Positions 12,082 to 22,850 of a DNA stretch of 64,000 bases are shown here, piece after piece. Position 1 is the first letter of the stretch, and the number at the start of each line of letters is the position of its first letter. A program made the position numbers and the translations under genes. The stretch is taken from contig CM114274.1 of NCBI GenBank assembly GCA_050084515.1, positions 23,870,001 to 23,934,000 on the forward strand, read 5' to 3'. Under the pieces are notes generated by a model that did not search any database, was not told the origin of the DNA, and saw only the letters and a program-made list of their open reading frames with translations. The stretch comes from Blasia pusilla (taxonomy: Eukaryota; Marchantiophyta; Marchantiopsida; Blasiales).

Positions 12082-12950
12082 TGCGCATACATATCGCTAC
12101 ACAACATACATCGCTCATCACATCTACATCACACAACACCGATCTTCCCCACACACGGGTCGATCCACACATGTACAAAAATCAATTCATACATATACAT
12201 GGAGATCACACAACAGGCAAGGGGGACCCCCCCGGCCATTTAGTGCCCCTTCCCCAAAGGTGGGGAGGCCCATAGGTGCTTTCCCCCACTCCAACGTGGT
12301 AGGAGTGGATGCAGTTGTAACGAACGTGGTAGGACGGACGAGGTCGGTCCGGCGAACGCGTGCGCATGGGCAACGTGAGGGAGGGAGGATGTCGGCGTGG
12401 TGGGTGACCAAACAAGTTGGACAGCGGGCGTGACATGATGTTTTTGGGCGCAAAAGGCGTTTGAGAGTTTACGATGGAGGGGCGTGTGCATGATGCCGAC
12501 GGGTTGTCGCATCTGTTGACGGGAGGATCGACGTGTTGGTCGAGGGGAGTGTTATGTGGCGGAGATTGTCATATCATGTGGAGGAGTGCATATTGATGCA
12601 AAGAAGGTTGGAGGGCGTGATCAGGTTACCCATTCGAGTCCCTTTTCCGCACTTGTCGTGTGTGATTGAGAGTCTTTGGGTATCGGGTAGTAGCGGTGCT
12701 AGATGGGTGCGATGATGGTGACAAGTGTAGATTCTTTTCATGTGTAGCATGTTGGTGGATATCTGGCGGTTTCGAGTAGGGTCGCGTGTATGACCCGAGA
12801 GAGTGTCGCTAGGTTAGGTGAGTCGGTTGGGAGGCTCATGGTGAGCCCGAGTGTTGAGCGTGTGTGAGGCCGGGTATGTCATCACGGGATTGCGTTAGCA
12901 TAGGTGAGCTAGTGAGGCATGTGGGAGACTCTCGGTGAGTGAGTGCTTGA
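12082..12950 (+). mobile_element. Rearranged LTR/leader segment
   Basis: At 12082 similarity to copy H breaks and an inverted LTR scrap appears (12083-12110 is the reverse complement of the LTR GCGATGTGTATACGCACGAC region seen at 26230). Further on (12610-12690) a second, diverged version of the leader block (RLPIRVPFPHLS) occurs. This looks like one family member joined to another by insertion or recombination. Confidence 0.5.
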
Positions 12951-14340
12951 GTGGGTGAGACGGGGTTTGTCATCACGGCGTTCTTCCAGGGTTCGGAAGA
13001 ACGGGGTAGTGCGAGCAATGGTAGTGGTGTGACACGGAGTGGAGTGAGATACCGAGGGGTTACCAGTGAGGAGCTCCCTCGAAATCCATCCGTGACTGGA
13101 TCGTCATCACTAGACACTGGGTCTGGTGACAAGATCACCGACAGAGACAGTAGTACTTGGCAGGAGATGGACGACATGGGCCATCGGGGCATGTGTCGTT
13201 TCTCGGGTGCAGTGGGCACCATCGACTTAGATGATTTCATCCAGGAATTCGACACATGGTGTGACTTCCAAGAGATACGGACCCCGACACGATTCAACCC
13301 TTTCATGGCATGGAAGGGGTTGTTCCAGCACTTGGAGGGTCCTCCGATGGATGACTACATGGGGTTTTGATCACTATACTTAGTAGAGATCGATGCCTGG
13401 AGGATGTATTGGGCTCCAGGGTATGTGTCCACTAGTGGTCGCGAGGCATATGATGGGATTGTGAGAGGAGAGAGACCCACACCCTCAGCCCGGAGACTAG
13501 ATGGAGAGGAGGGGTGAGACAGCGATGTGGCAAAAGTGTGGTGGTAGAGGGCCACCTAAGCCACCCACAAGTGGAGTTCTTCCAAAGTTGGGAAGAGCTA
13601 CAGGCGTCGCACCGACAAGTGAAGAGAGATTTTCAGCGACAATCGGGTGAGAGTTTGAGAGAGGCCTTCACACGCATGAGGATGCTGATCATTGCTACGT
13701 TTGGAGTGATCGAGGCGCAATCAGCCCCGATTAGTGGGGTTCGGACCAAGAACTACGGAGGAGAGTCCGAGATGCGGTCTTTGATTCACACAACGGCCCA
13801 CATTGAAGGTGATCTTTGAGTTGTCGGCGTATTGAGCTCAACATGAGTGAGGAGTAGGTAGTGACCGCTGGATTTTCTCGAGAGTCGACGGGTCCCACAG
13901 CGATGGTGACCCCCACAGTGCCCAATGAGCACAAGTACCACGGGAGCGGGCAGTGTGCCTAGAGAGGAGGGTACCGTGAGCCTATGAGGCAATGACCCGC
14001 ACCTACATATGTTGCCCTAGGGGACCGATGTGGTCTTGTTGGACGTGTGGAGGGGCCCATAGGCAGAGAGCGCCCACAACATGGGAGAGGACCACAACGC
14101 CTCCGATTGCTCAGAGCCACAGAGGATGGCCTCAACAGCACCGGTGTGGATATGGTCACACTAGGGATAGATGTTTTGACCTTGAGGGGCACGTGAGGTA
14201 GGCCGAGGGCTTGGGGGCGTCCCCGGGAGGAGGTCGGGAGTTTTCTGGGCGTGGTGGTAGAGGACCACCACCAGCCGAGGAGATGGAGCAGAGCACGAGC
14301 GGCGCTTCTCTCACATCGATCGTTGAGCAGAGGATTGCCG
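12951..14340 (+). pseudogene. gag: Gypsy copy C: gag
   Basis: Open from about 12951 to a stop at 13368, carrying the family's gag N-domain (GAVGTIDLDDFIQEFDTWCDF, 13207-13270; then FMAWKGLFQHLEGPPMDDY). The same blocks occur in copies D (19604 on), G (61340 on) and H (complement 52130). After a stop and frame changes come the gag core (GESLREAFTRMRML, about 13645-13690), knuckle 1 (CWTCGGAH, 14035-14058), a partial knuckle 2 (CGYGHTRDRCFDL, 14150-14180) and an RG-rich tail (14200-14290). Gag forms the virus-like particle and binds element RNA. It is dead by several stops. Confidence 0.72.
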
Positions 14341-15689
14341 CCATGATGATGATGCGGCTTTAGGACGGAGTTGCGGCTAGTGTGACTCGATCTCTACCTC
14401 TTCCCCCGACCGGGTGAGATCTCTCCAATATGGGATTCATGTGTAGTGCGGCCAGGTTGAGGATTTGTAGTGGTGACTCGGGTGTGCTGCGAGAGGCACC
14501 AGCCATCTAGAGGTGGAGTTGAGATTGACCCACCAGAGGGACCGATGGGCGGCAAGCCGGGTTTGATGCGTTCACATTGTCGGAGGCACTACACACACCA
14601 TCGATGGTGCCTCGGCGACCAGCGGTGCCTACATTAGGCACCTATATCGAGGTCACGAGGAGTTGGAGTGACAACTCCTATCGGCTTGAGTGGATTCGGT
14701 ATGGACTATAGTGTTGGAGGTGGCTACAAGAGTGAGTCGACTCGCTATTTTCCGCCTTAGAGTTGGCGAAATTGGGAGTTGGACCGGTGAGGTGTTTGGT
14801 TGCCACGTTGTGTGAGCATGGAGAGATGACTGCTTCTTGTTCAGAGGTAGTTGAGGAGGTGGTGGACTTGCCCTCGAGCCGATGCTTGGGATGTTCCTCA
14901 CGAGTCATGGCATGCGCGGCGGGCGGTTGGTAGATATGCCACCGGCCATAGAAGCGGCATTGAGTAGTGTTCTTGGATTGGGGTATTTCGCTTGGTTAGT
15001 CCAACGGGGACAAGATATGGAGCCCTACTTGATTCGGGAGCGCAACCCTTGATGTTAGGGAAGGCGGCGTGTTTAGCGTTGGGGTTACGGAAGGCGACAT
15101 TGAGCCTTGTCCCTTCCAGAGACCTCGATTGGGGCGTATCACCCACTCGAAGATATGACTCGACAGAGATTGTTGTGAGAGTGCCCGAGCATGCAACGGA
15201 TAGTGCTATGCACCATGCGATTACAACACGAGCCGAGTCACGATGTGTTGGTGGGGAGACTGATGTTATATCCCCTAGATTCATCCTGACTCGGGAGGAG
15301 ACCGTTGTTTATCGGCCGGGGATGGCGGTCGAGGTGACGGTCGGATGAGTCGATTCTGCGCTTTGGAGCGAGGTGGTCGATCACGAGGCGAGTCTATGAC
15401 CACGTTGGCGGCTTTCACAGGTAGTGTTAGCGGCCATGAGAGTTGTTGGAGGGGAACGCACATGCGGAGGATGTCCCGATGGCGGATAGTCCCCCGGAGA
15501 GACAGGCCACAGGTGTCTCTTCCCATGTTAGCGATGCCTCTTCACCATTATGGAGTACGACTCGAGAGCTACAGAGGAGTGTTGACGACCTCGTGAGGCA
15601 GGCGTGGAGTCATGTGTTTATCCCAGAGCAGCGAGAGTCACGTGGCGATCGGGCTCTTGGAGTGAGACGATGATCCCACTAGATACCAC
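14341..15689 (+). pseudogene. pol: Gypsy copy C: aspartic protease and protease-DNMT linker
   Basis: The frame 14992-15348 carries ALLDSGAQPLMLGKA; the catalytic Asp-Ser-Gly lies at 15031-15039. Copies D (21149-21157, DSG), E (DLG) and G (frameshifted) share this block. Retroviral-type aspartic proteases cleave the polyprotein as dimers. The linker that follows (to about 15690) is shared by copies D, E and F and ends with the conserved DTTPIVW-type block that leads into methyltransferase motif I. Upstream of the protease (14341-14990) lies the degraded gag-protease spacer. Confidence 0.7.
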
Positions 15690-16879
15690 ACTTGTGTGGC
15701 AAGTGCGAAGAAGAAGGGTGTTAGGGTGTTAGATCTCTTGGAGGGATTAGCACCGGATTGGCGGCCATATTGCGGCGGGCATACGGGTGCAAGACCTTTA
15801 TGTGGAGAGAGATGAGACACGCAAGCAAGTATCATTACGTCACATGGCGAGATTGGTCGAAGATATCTGAGTTGTTGTCGGATCTGCGGTATGGGGATAC
15901 TAGCATATGCTACCCGCCAACATATCTTTGGTGGGGGCGCAGATCTGGATAGAGTTGGCACCATTCATTTGGTGATTCTTTGGATGGCCATGTCGGGTCA
16001 TTCATCACTGGCCGAGGATTTGGATTGAGGATCCGAGGTCATGGATGTTTTGGGAGATGTTGAGTAGTACGACACTTGCAGAGAGTCGGATATGTTCTCC
16101 AACGTACATTTTGGAGAATGTGCCATTGTTGGGAGATACTCGTGCACGTGTGATGACGAGTGTACATCAGGTGAGTCTGGTTGGGACTTTGTGTTGTTAG
16201 ATGCAGAGAGTTGGGTCACGTGCCCATCGCCCACCATCGTGGTGGTCGCGATACCATGAGTCGGTGGAGTCGAGAGCACCACATCTCACACGGTGGATGC
16301 TATTTTGGACTCGGGCGTCGATCTCGGTTTTACTCCCCACCCTATTGGCCACGGCCAATAGGGTGGGGAGTTGAGGGCAGCTTTACCTCGTTGATGAGCT
16401 TCCCAAAGATCCCATGCCTTTCGTCGAGGAGGGCCAGGCATGATTTGGGATGAGGTGACCGGAGTATTGGAGAAGCCTACACAGATGGAGCGAGCGCCAT
16501 GGGGTTCACTACCGGTACTATGGCGGTGCCAGGTATGATTGAGGCATCCCGGAGATAAGTGTTGGGGCAGGAGATGGACCTCAATTGTCTCACATGGATA
16601 GTCAGCCTAGGTATGGCTGAGCGGAGACGGATGCGAGTGTCATCCATATCGTCATGTCCACGAGTTGGACCATTGCCTACAAGGTTTGTACATGCATTGG
16701 CTAGGGGCGAGAGTAGGAGAGATAGGCACCCATGGACTTCTTAGGACGTCGTTCGAGCAGAAAGTGCCAAGGCGGCCAGAGTAGCACATGTTCATTTTTC
16801 GGATGTGGAGCATGGTGTAGGAGGTCAGAGTGGAGTGGCTGTTGCGGAGGTGGCTAGGATTGCTACATAGCAACTGTAA
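15690..16879 (+). pseudogene. Gypsy copy C: DNMT3-like cytosine methyltransferase
   Basis: Broken copy of the family's C5-DNA methyltransferase domain. Motif I is frameshifted by loss of one T inside the DLFGGI codons (15732-15748). Motif IV reads GWPCR at about 15982-15996: the catalytic Cys codon TGT is present (15991-15993) but the following Gln is Arg. Motif VI (YILENVPLLGD) is readable near 16110-16140. A 19-bp perfect hairpin replaces the TVVNR-coding part (16332-16371). Motif X (LGQEMDLNCLTWIVSLG) is at 16560-16613. The copy is cut at 16879 by a different LTR element. The family enzyme would transfer a methyl group from S-adenosyl-methionine to cytosine C5; this copy cannot. Confidence 0.78.
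16332..16371. repeat. Perfect 19-bp inverted repeat with 2-bp spacer
   Basis: Arm 1 ACTCCCCACCCTATTGGCC (16332-16350), spacer AC, arm 2 the exact reverse complement (16353-16371). It lies in decayed methyltransferase sequence; other copies are only weakly palindromic there. Confidence 0.95.
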
Positions 16880-18023
16880 TGTCTAAGTGTTTCTTATTTA
16901 CAGTCAATTGTAGAGTTTGATCCCCAAGAGGATCATTGTTGGATGAAAAGAGAGTATAAATTGATGATTATGTTGTAAAAGTGTAATTGATTATGTAATT
17001 CAAATGTAGTATTCCAGTAACATCTTCCGATCCTTTTTAGTACCTATGTTTTCTTCTTCAATTCTCTTGAGTGGAGTTTAAAGTACGCTCAGGACATTTG
17101 TTCTCTCGACATCTCGGAACCTCACAGAGACCTCAAGAATAAAGCTGGCTTCTCCTACTTTCCGGAACTCAACGTGGGGAGTTACTCTCTGTCAAACAGA
17201 TTTCATACAACTTTATGTTGATTATTCCATTGATGAGAAAGGTTCGCCTGATTCACTCTTCACTCGGCAGACCCAAAAAGAATATTCAGACATAAGCATC
17301 GCACATCAGAATGAATGAATGAATGCTTTACTACTCCATCAAGAATTGGAAGACTTCAAAGTATATACAAGCTCGAGAGGGTACAACTCTCTTGCTCGGA
17401 CCATTCCTACAGCATAAGGACTTCATGAGCGAATGATAATAATAGCTTCTATCTTGTTTCTTAAATATTCTCGAGAGTAGGGGCGTTTTTATGATCCAAG
17501 CGTTCTTGATGAAGTTGGGGTGTCTCTTCAATATCTGTAACTACCTAGATCTATGGTTCTCTTAGCTTTTCCTACGATCCTGTGAAGTTCTAACTACCAA
17601 TTTGATACAAAGGGTCGAGTCTAATTGTTTAAACTATGTGTCGGTTCGAATCACAATCATGCTGAGCTTCGCTGCGCTAAATTTCCGGAGGACGGAGTTC
17701 TTCATTCTTCTTCGTCTTCGTGCTTCGCTCTTAGTGCTTTGGTCAAGAGCGAAGTTCTTCGTATATAGAGCTTCGTTGAGCTTCGTTAGACTTTGTTAAG
17801 CTTTGCTAAGCTTCGCTTTGATCCTTTATACTTTGTTACAGCTTTTGATTCTCCTCTAAGGCAAATCCTTGATCTTCCATCTCTCTGCCTTGTCTTAGGA
17901 GCTTGGTGATTCACTTATTCTTCTTCATAATAATAAATAATCAAAATCATAATCATAATATACAAGAGTCTTCGTTGAATAAAAAGATATATTCTTCAAG
18001 ATTACAAAATTGTGGGTATCACA
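16880..18023 (-). mobile_element. 3' LTR of a second LTR-retrotransposon family
   Basis: A 1,144-bp block with inverted termini (TGTAATG at 16880 and ATCACA ending at 18023; on the minus strand TGTGATACCC ... TTACA). It begins exactly where copy C is cut and is preceded (minus strand) by a purine tract GAGGGAGGGGGTA at 18024-18036, the expected polypurine tract. It contains a 10-bp periodic repeat. Only one LTR is seen here, so the TG...CA boundaries are inferred. Confidence 0.68.
17768..17817. repeat. 10-bp tandem repeat in LTR
   Basis: Five units of about 10 bp (GAGCTTCGTT, GAGCTTCGTT, AGACTTTGTT, AAGCTTTGCT, AAGCTTCGCT). Related CTTCG-rich sequence extends upstream to about 17665. Confidence 0.85.
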
Positions 18024-18036
18024 TACCCCCTCCCTC
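18024..18036 (-). other. Polypurine tract of second LTR element
   Basis: Minus strand GAGGGAGGGGGTA immediately before the LTR start TGTGATACC. Primer site for plus-strand DNA synthesis in LTR elements. Confidence 0.65.
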
Positions 18037-18062
18037 AAATGTGAGCTGCCCCGGCAAACACT

Positions 18063-19603
18063 TCATGATGTGTCTCCTATCTCCATAAAAGTGTCGTCTA
18101 AACTATCAAATTCAGGGGTAGGCGCAAAACGGCCGTGAATCGTAGAAGGTTTGTTGATAATGTTAGGGGTATGATTGCGCATTCTTTCTCGCGACTTGTT
18201 AACAACTAAGTGACTCCCTAGGACTTCATTCTGGACTAAGACATCAGATGGAGTGAATGCTAGTAATTCTTCAAGAGTAAGTGAAAGAGTGGGTACTACT
18301 TCTGGAAGCGACTTAGTATGATTGTCGAATTGGCGCTTCCAATTTTTGTTGATGTAGTCGATTTCCTCGTTCATCTACTCTTCGAAGTTCTTGCTTGCTT
18401 CGTCGACCAGCTCTTTGACATCTTCCGGGTCCATCTGGGCTTCGCTGAGTAGCTTCTGCTCTGCCTCCAAGACTGCGATCCTCCCGGTAGCCTCCGCCCA
18501 CTACGCCAGTAAGTCTTTGTTCGCTTCTTGATGTTCTTGAAGCAACTTCGAAGACTCAGCATGTTGGATCGACAACTTCTTGAATTCGGTGTGAACTCGC
18601 CGTATTTGATGTTGATGCTTGTCAATGAGGTGCGGTGCTTCCTTGATCTGCGAAACTAACTGATCCGCCCCACATTCGAGGTTAATCGCCAAACTTTCCC
18701 ATTGGCGTGCGTTCCGTGCTTCAGATCGACGACTTTGGACCAAGTCGCTTTGAGCTTTGCGAAGCGTGGTCTTTGTGTCCTCGAGTTCCTGATCCCGTAA
18801 TTGTAGTCGTTTCTGCTACTCGACGCTGTACTTGGTGGTCTGACGAAGCTTGGGCTCTGCAGTTGAGGTCGTGCAGGCCTTCTAAATAATCATCCATGGA
18901 CGCTGTATCCTCGAGGTGAAGAACCCGCTGGAGTTGGTTCATGACGGGAACTGCCAATTGCAAGAACCATATCATGTCGTCTGCCGTCTGCGACATGAGA
19001 TGAAGTGCAGGTTGATGATCCCTTGCCCGCGGGGTCTCGTCGGAATCCTCCTGCATGACAGGATCAGGGGCCGGGGGTGTTTCAAAATTGACCCGGCCTC
19101 GCTTTGGCCGAGGCATTTCGTTGGTATCTTCGTCTTTCTTCAAAGCCGAAGTATGCGGATGTTGCTGAGGTGCTTCGGAGGGCGGGGTGACTTCGCGGCT
19201 ACCCATGGTACTAGTTGCGCCTTTCCGTGGTAGTCGGACGGGGGTCACTTGCGACCAATCTAACGCCTCCTCTGCGGTTAATTCCTGCTTGTGAATATAA
19301 AGATGGATCAAGAAAGGAGATAGGAAGGACTTCGTGCTTGGATGAAGCACGTCCACCATTCCTCGTACGTGCCCGTCCACAAAAGCAGCAAAGTCGACTC
19401 CTGGGGCTTCGGGGTCTAGGTGTTGATTCCAGATGATGTAGCACATCTTCAAGAGCTTGTTCGTCAGATAGTAAGAACGAGCGGGATAAAACAGGGTCAT
19501 CAAATGTTTGAAAAACTGACCAAAGACGGGCGGAGAGAGTGACGAAGCCTTGTAGCCGTTCCTGCCCAAGCGCTCAGTCATGACACAGCCGAGTGCTAAA
19601 AGA
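18063..19603 (-). pseudogene. Unknown ORF of second LTR element, placed just before its 3' LTR
   Basis: Family not recognised. A minus-strand coding region ends with TGA at 18063-18065, only 26 bp before the polypurine tract. From 5' to 3': a folded-looking segment (about 19578-19290, with YYLTNKLLKMCYIIWNQHL and FAAFVDGHVRGMVDVLHP), a basic nuclear-signal-like stretch (PRPKRGRV, near 19100), an acidic/Pro linker, then a Gln/Glu/Lys-rich coiled-coil (about 18740-18380) and a short tail. It is interrupted by a frameshift near 18735 and in-frame stops near 18501 and 18375. The 5' side is cut at 19603, where gypsy copy D begins. It may be a third ORF in env position, or the gag-like protein of a non-autonomous element; similarity to Pfam 'putative plant transposon protein' families is possible but unproven. 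Confidence 0.55.
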
Positions 19604-20640
19604 TAGTTGCACGATTTCATAGCAAAGTTTAGGAGTTGGTGCGACTCCCAACGGGCCAGGAACTCTAGAGAGTTGAACCCGTTTACAGCATGGAACGGTC
19701 TGTTCCAGCATTTAGAGGGGGCGCCCATGGACTATTACCATGAGTTCTCTTAGAGATATGCACGTGAGATCGAGCCATGGAGGCTCTACTATGACCCACA
19801 TTATGTGTCATGCACGCAGCCGTTCCCAGATGAGGAGGAGGAATCAGGAGACGCTGCTTCCTCTTCCACTAGTGACATTTTAGGAGGGGTCACTCGCACG
19901 GGAGCAGTTGCACCGTGTAGTTGGGTTCGTCCAGGTTCAACCCTGTGGTGGAGTTCTTTGTTGAGTTGAGGGCGAGCTACAAGGGGGTACGGACGGAGAA
20001 GTTGCGGAGCATCCACGACTTCCAGAGGCGTCCGGGTGAGAGTTTGCATGAGGCTTATACTCGCTTGCGCCGGTTGATCAACATCACTCAGGGGATGACG
20101 AAGACTCGGGCTATCCAGTCATGGTACGCGATGCTGGATCGGACCCTACGGACATGGGTGTGGGAGGGGTGCTTCTTATGAACACCTCCCCTACATTGAG
20201 AGATGTTTTTAGGACTGCTGAGAACATTGAGCGCAACATAGCGGAGGAGAGCGTAGCCACCATGAGTTCCGGGTGAGAGCAGTCACGATTGTCTACACCA
20301 CCTGTGCAACAACGTGGACTTCAAGATAGGTCGACTATGGCACCACAAGCTCAGGGAGGATACCGGGAGGCCGTTCCACAGAGACCTGCGCATTCATATG
20401 TGGCTCAGCAACAACCGCCTACTATTGCTTGTTGGTCATGTGGTGGAGCCCATCATCAACGCAATTGCACTCGTGAGGGTCATGGACGTGTGCCTCAGCA
20501 TGGAGGAGGAGATGGTGTTGCACCAGGAGGTTATCAGTGTGACTATTGTCAGAGGTATGGTCATACACGCGCTAGGTGTTTCAGTTTACATCTTGAGTTA
20601 CGTCCGGACTGAGGGCCAGAGAAGGCACCAGAGTGAGTAG
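19604..20640 (+). pseudogene. gag: Gypsy copy D: gag with two zinc knuckles
   Basis: Starts abruptly inside the gag N-domain (19604) at the junction with the second element. Blocks: GLFQHLEGAPMDYY (19700-19740); acidic segment with DEEEESGD (19829-19855); gag core with FFVELRASYKGVRTEKL and GESLHEAYTRLRRL (19945-20080) and a helical tail; zinc knuckle 1 CWSCGGAHHQRNC (20430-20468, Cys-x2-Cys-x3-His-x4-Cys) and knuckle 2 CDYCQRYGHTRARC (20538-20579, canonical Cys-x2-Cys-x4-His-x4-Cys). Frameshifts and stops separate the blocks. This is the best-preserved nucleocapsid in the window. Confidence 0.8.
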
Positions 20641-21800
20641 CCGGTCCAAGTGGGCCTAGAGATCGTGCACCACGTGGTCTCGTTGGGGGACGAGTTGGAG
20701 TTTTCCGACACGGTGGTGGAGCTACCCGTGGAGGAGGTAGAGTCCTACCACCTAGATGCATTGAGGGAGATGTCGGGCGTAAGGCTAGGATGGCTCCTCA
20801 GATACATCAGCTATAGGAGCAGCTTGCCGCTATGGCATTGAGATTACCCGATGCCGGATCCGTGGCATCAACATCGTATGGAGCAACCAGAGATATGGAG
20901 GATCCTGGTTGGATGTGCGGGGTTGCCCAGATGGAAGCTGCCGCAGTTGTGACACGTGGAGGAGCCGCAGAGTTGGATCCACAGAGAAGGAAAAGCCAGG
21001 AAACAGACTAGGCTTCCTCAGTCTTTCACGTTGTCCGAGGCGATGAGGACCCCATCGATGGGTCCTGATCAAAGTTCCTGGAGAGTTGGTGATGTTGTAG
21101 GTATGCAAGCACGGAGGTAGAGCTTTTAGTCCATAGCACGTCTTGTTGGATTCAGGAGCGCAACCCCTAATGTTAGAAAAGCGTCATTCAGAGAATTGGG
21201 CTTGACGAGAGCCGATGTGGAGCATTGTCCATTCCAGATACAGACATCCTTGGGTGGAGCGAGTACCACAAAGTATATCACCCGATAGGAGGTCATGGTG
21301 AGGATTTGCCCGAGACAGCCTACAGATGAGTCTGTGGTGTGAGCCAAGGCGATAGTGACTAATGCAGAGTCCTACGACGTCTTGGTTGGTGGAGCAGTGT
21401 TATAGCCGATGGGGTTTGCCCAGGATTACTATAAGGAGTCAGCGTCCTATAGACCAAGATGGCAGCCAAGTGATGGGCGCCTTCGCTCATTGCCCGTTCG
21501 ATTCACATATGCAGTGATCGAGCAACGGCCAAGAGAGATCGCGACCTTAGCAGCATTTAGCAGTGCCATCACTTGGCCTAGTGATTTGATTGAGGGCATG
21601 TCCATGCAGAGGATACTCCTATTCTTGACATTTCTATGGAGAGGAGTGTTATGGTAGTCGCATCATTCTGAGGAGGAGAGGTGCCGCTGTAGGGCTCGAC
21701 TGAGGAGCTTCGACGATTGCTAGATAAGCACGTGCAGACCGCGTGGAGCGAGGCGTTTGCACCGGAGCGTGACGGGTCAAAAAAACCCGAGGTAGGAGGG
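20641..21800 (+). pseudogene. pol: Gypsy copy D: RG-rich region, protease and linker
   Basis: The Gly/Arg-rich and coiled-coil blocks (20641-20850) match copy A. The RTPSMGPDQSS-type block is at 21040-21070. An internal deletion near 21110-21125 removes about 400 bp that copy E still has. The protease active site LLDSGAQPLML lies at 21143-21175 (DSG at 21149-21157). A linker of about 600 bp leads to the methyltransferase. Stops occur throughout. Confidence 0.72.
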
Positions 21801-22850
21801 AGTGCTACGATGACACCCTTGGATACCACATCCATTGTGTGGTGTACCCCGGAGGAGGGTATTCAAGTGTTAGATCTCTTTGGAGGGATAAGCACCAAGT
21901 TAGCTGTTGTTTTGCAGGCAAGAGTGCCAGTGCAGCAATACCTGTATGTGGAGAGTGATGATGTTCCAAGGCGCGTCTCACTACGACATGTGGCGCAGTT
22001 ATGCCTATGTTTTCCCAACTTATTGTCTACGTCCGCGGTACAGGTGTACCAGAGTTCCCTACCGAGGGATATTTCCTTGCTGGGGGCGCAAGGCTTAGAG
22101 CAGGTAGGGACCATTGATTTGGTCATTGCCGGTTGGCCATATCAAGGCCAATCGAGTGTTGAACGAGGCAGAGGGTTGGCTGACACTCGATCTAGATTGT
22201 TTTGGGAGATGTTGAGGGTCTTGCGGCAGTTGCAATAGCACCAATCTCATTCTCTAGCCTACATTCTAGAGAATGTGCCGATCTTAGGAGACTCAGTCAC
22301 GGGTGGTGACGAGTGCTTATCAGGTGGGTGCCTGGATCGGCCCAGCAGTGTTCTTGGATGCGGCGAGTGTAGGTTCAAGAGCCCATTGCCTGCGTCTATG
22401 GTGGACCAACTTGGTGCCCCATGCGATGTTATAGAGGGCGTATGCGAGAGTGAAGCGCCCCTCCCATTTATTAGTGGATTCCATTCTAGATCCAAGTCGT
22501 CGATCATAGGCAGTGAGGCACAATGATCGACCACCATTGACTGTGGTCAATAGGTAGGTAGGCTGCGGGCAGCCTTGCTCATGTTTGTGAGTTTTCCCAT
22601 TTCCTATGCATACAAGGAGGCCGATCCTGGCTTGGTTTGGGATGACCAGGTTCATCGGTTGGTGGAGCCCAGCGTCGACGAGAGAGAGCGAGCAATGGGA
22701 TTTCCCACAGGAGTGGCGGCAGTACCGTCAGTGTGAGAGGCATCACGACGTCATGTCTTGGATCAGGCGATGGACCTGAATTGCTTGACATAGATCCTCA
22801 TCTTGGGAGTGGTTGAGCAGCGCTATATGAGATGGCGACAGATCACAACG
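21801..22850 (+). pseudogene. Gypsy copy D: DNMT3-like C5-cytosine methyltransferase domain
   Basis: Best-reading methyltransferase copy on the plus strand. Motif I DLFGGI at 21872-21889 (SAM binding). Motif IV GWPYQGQS at 22131-22154: the catalytic Cys is Tyr (TAT at 22140-22142). Motif VI ILENVPILGD around 22263-22292 (ENV 22269-22277). Motif VIII GSRAHCLRLWW near 22370-22402. A target-recognition region and then motif IX/X with the MGFPTG region and LGQAMDLNCLTW equivalents follow at 22690-22800. Motif order is canonical, unlike plant DRM enzymes whose order is permuted. The AHRxRxxW block after LLDAxxV and the ERxxGFP block are DNMT3 hallmarks. No PWWP or ADD domain is seen. It lies between protease and RT. 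Inactive by the Cys loss and several frame breaks after 22238. Confidence 0.85.

Noticed and set aside
17636-17655. GGTTCGAATC resembling a tRNA T-loop
   Set aside because: No acceptor stem, anticodon arm or D arm can be built around it.
18721-19728. A 335-codon minus-strand frame starting at 19728
   Set aside because: The first 40 codons are antisense to gypsy copy D gag (19604-19728); the genuine foreign coding sequence begins only below 19604.
21801-22850. Assignment of the methyltransferase to plant DRM (rearranged) enzymes
   Set aside because: Motifs run I, IV, VI, VIII, X in the normal order; DRM enzymes have the permuted order VI-X then I-V.
21801-22850. Methyltransferase as a host gene interrupted by retroelements
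   Set aside because: The same domain with the same protease-side linker is present in five copies, so it belongs to the element.
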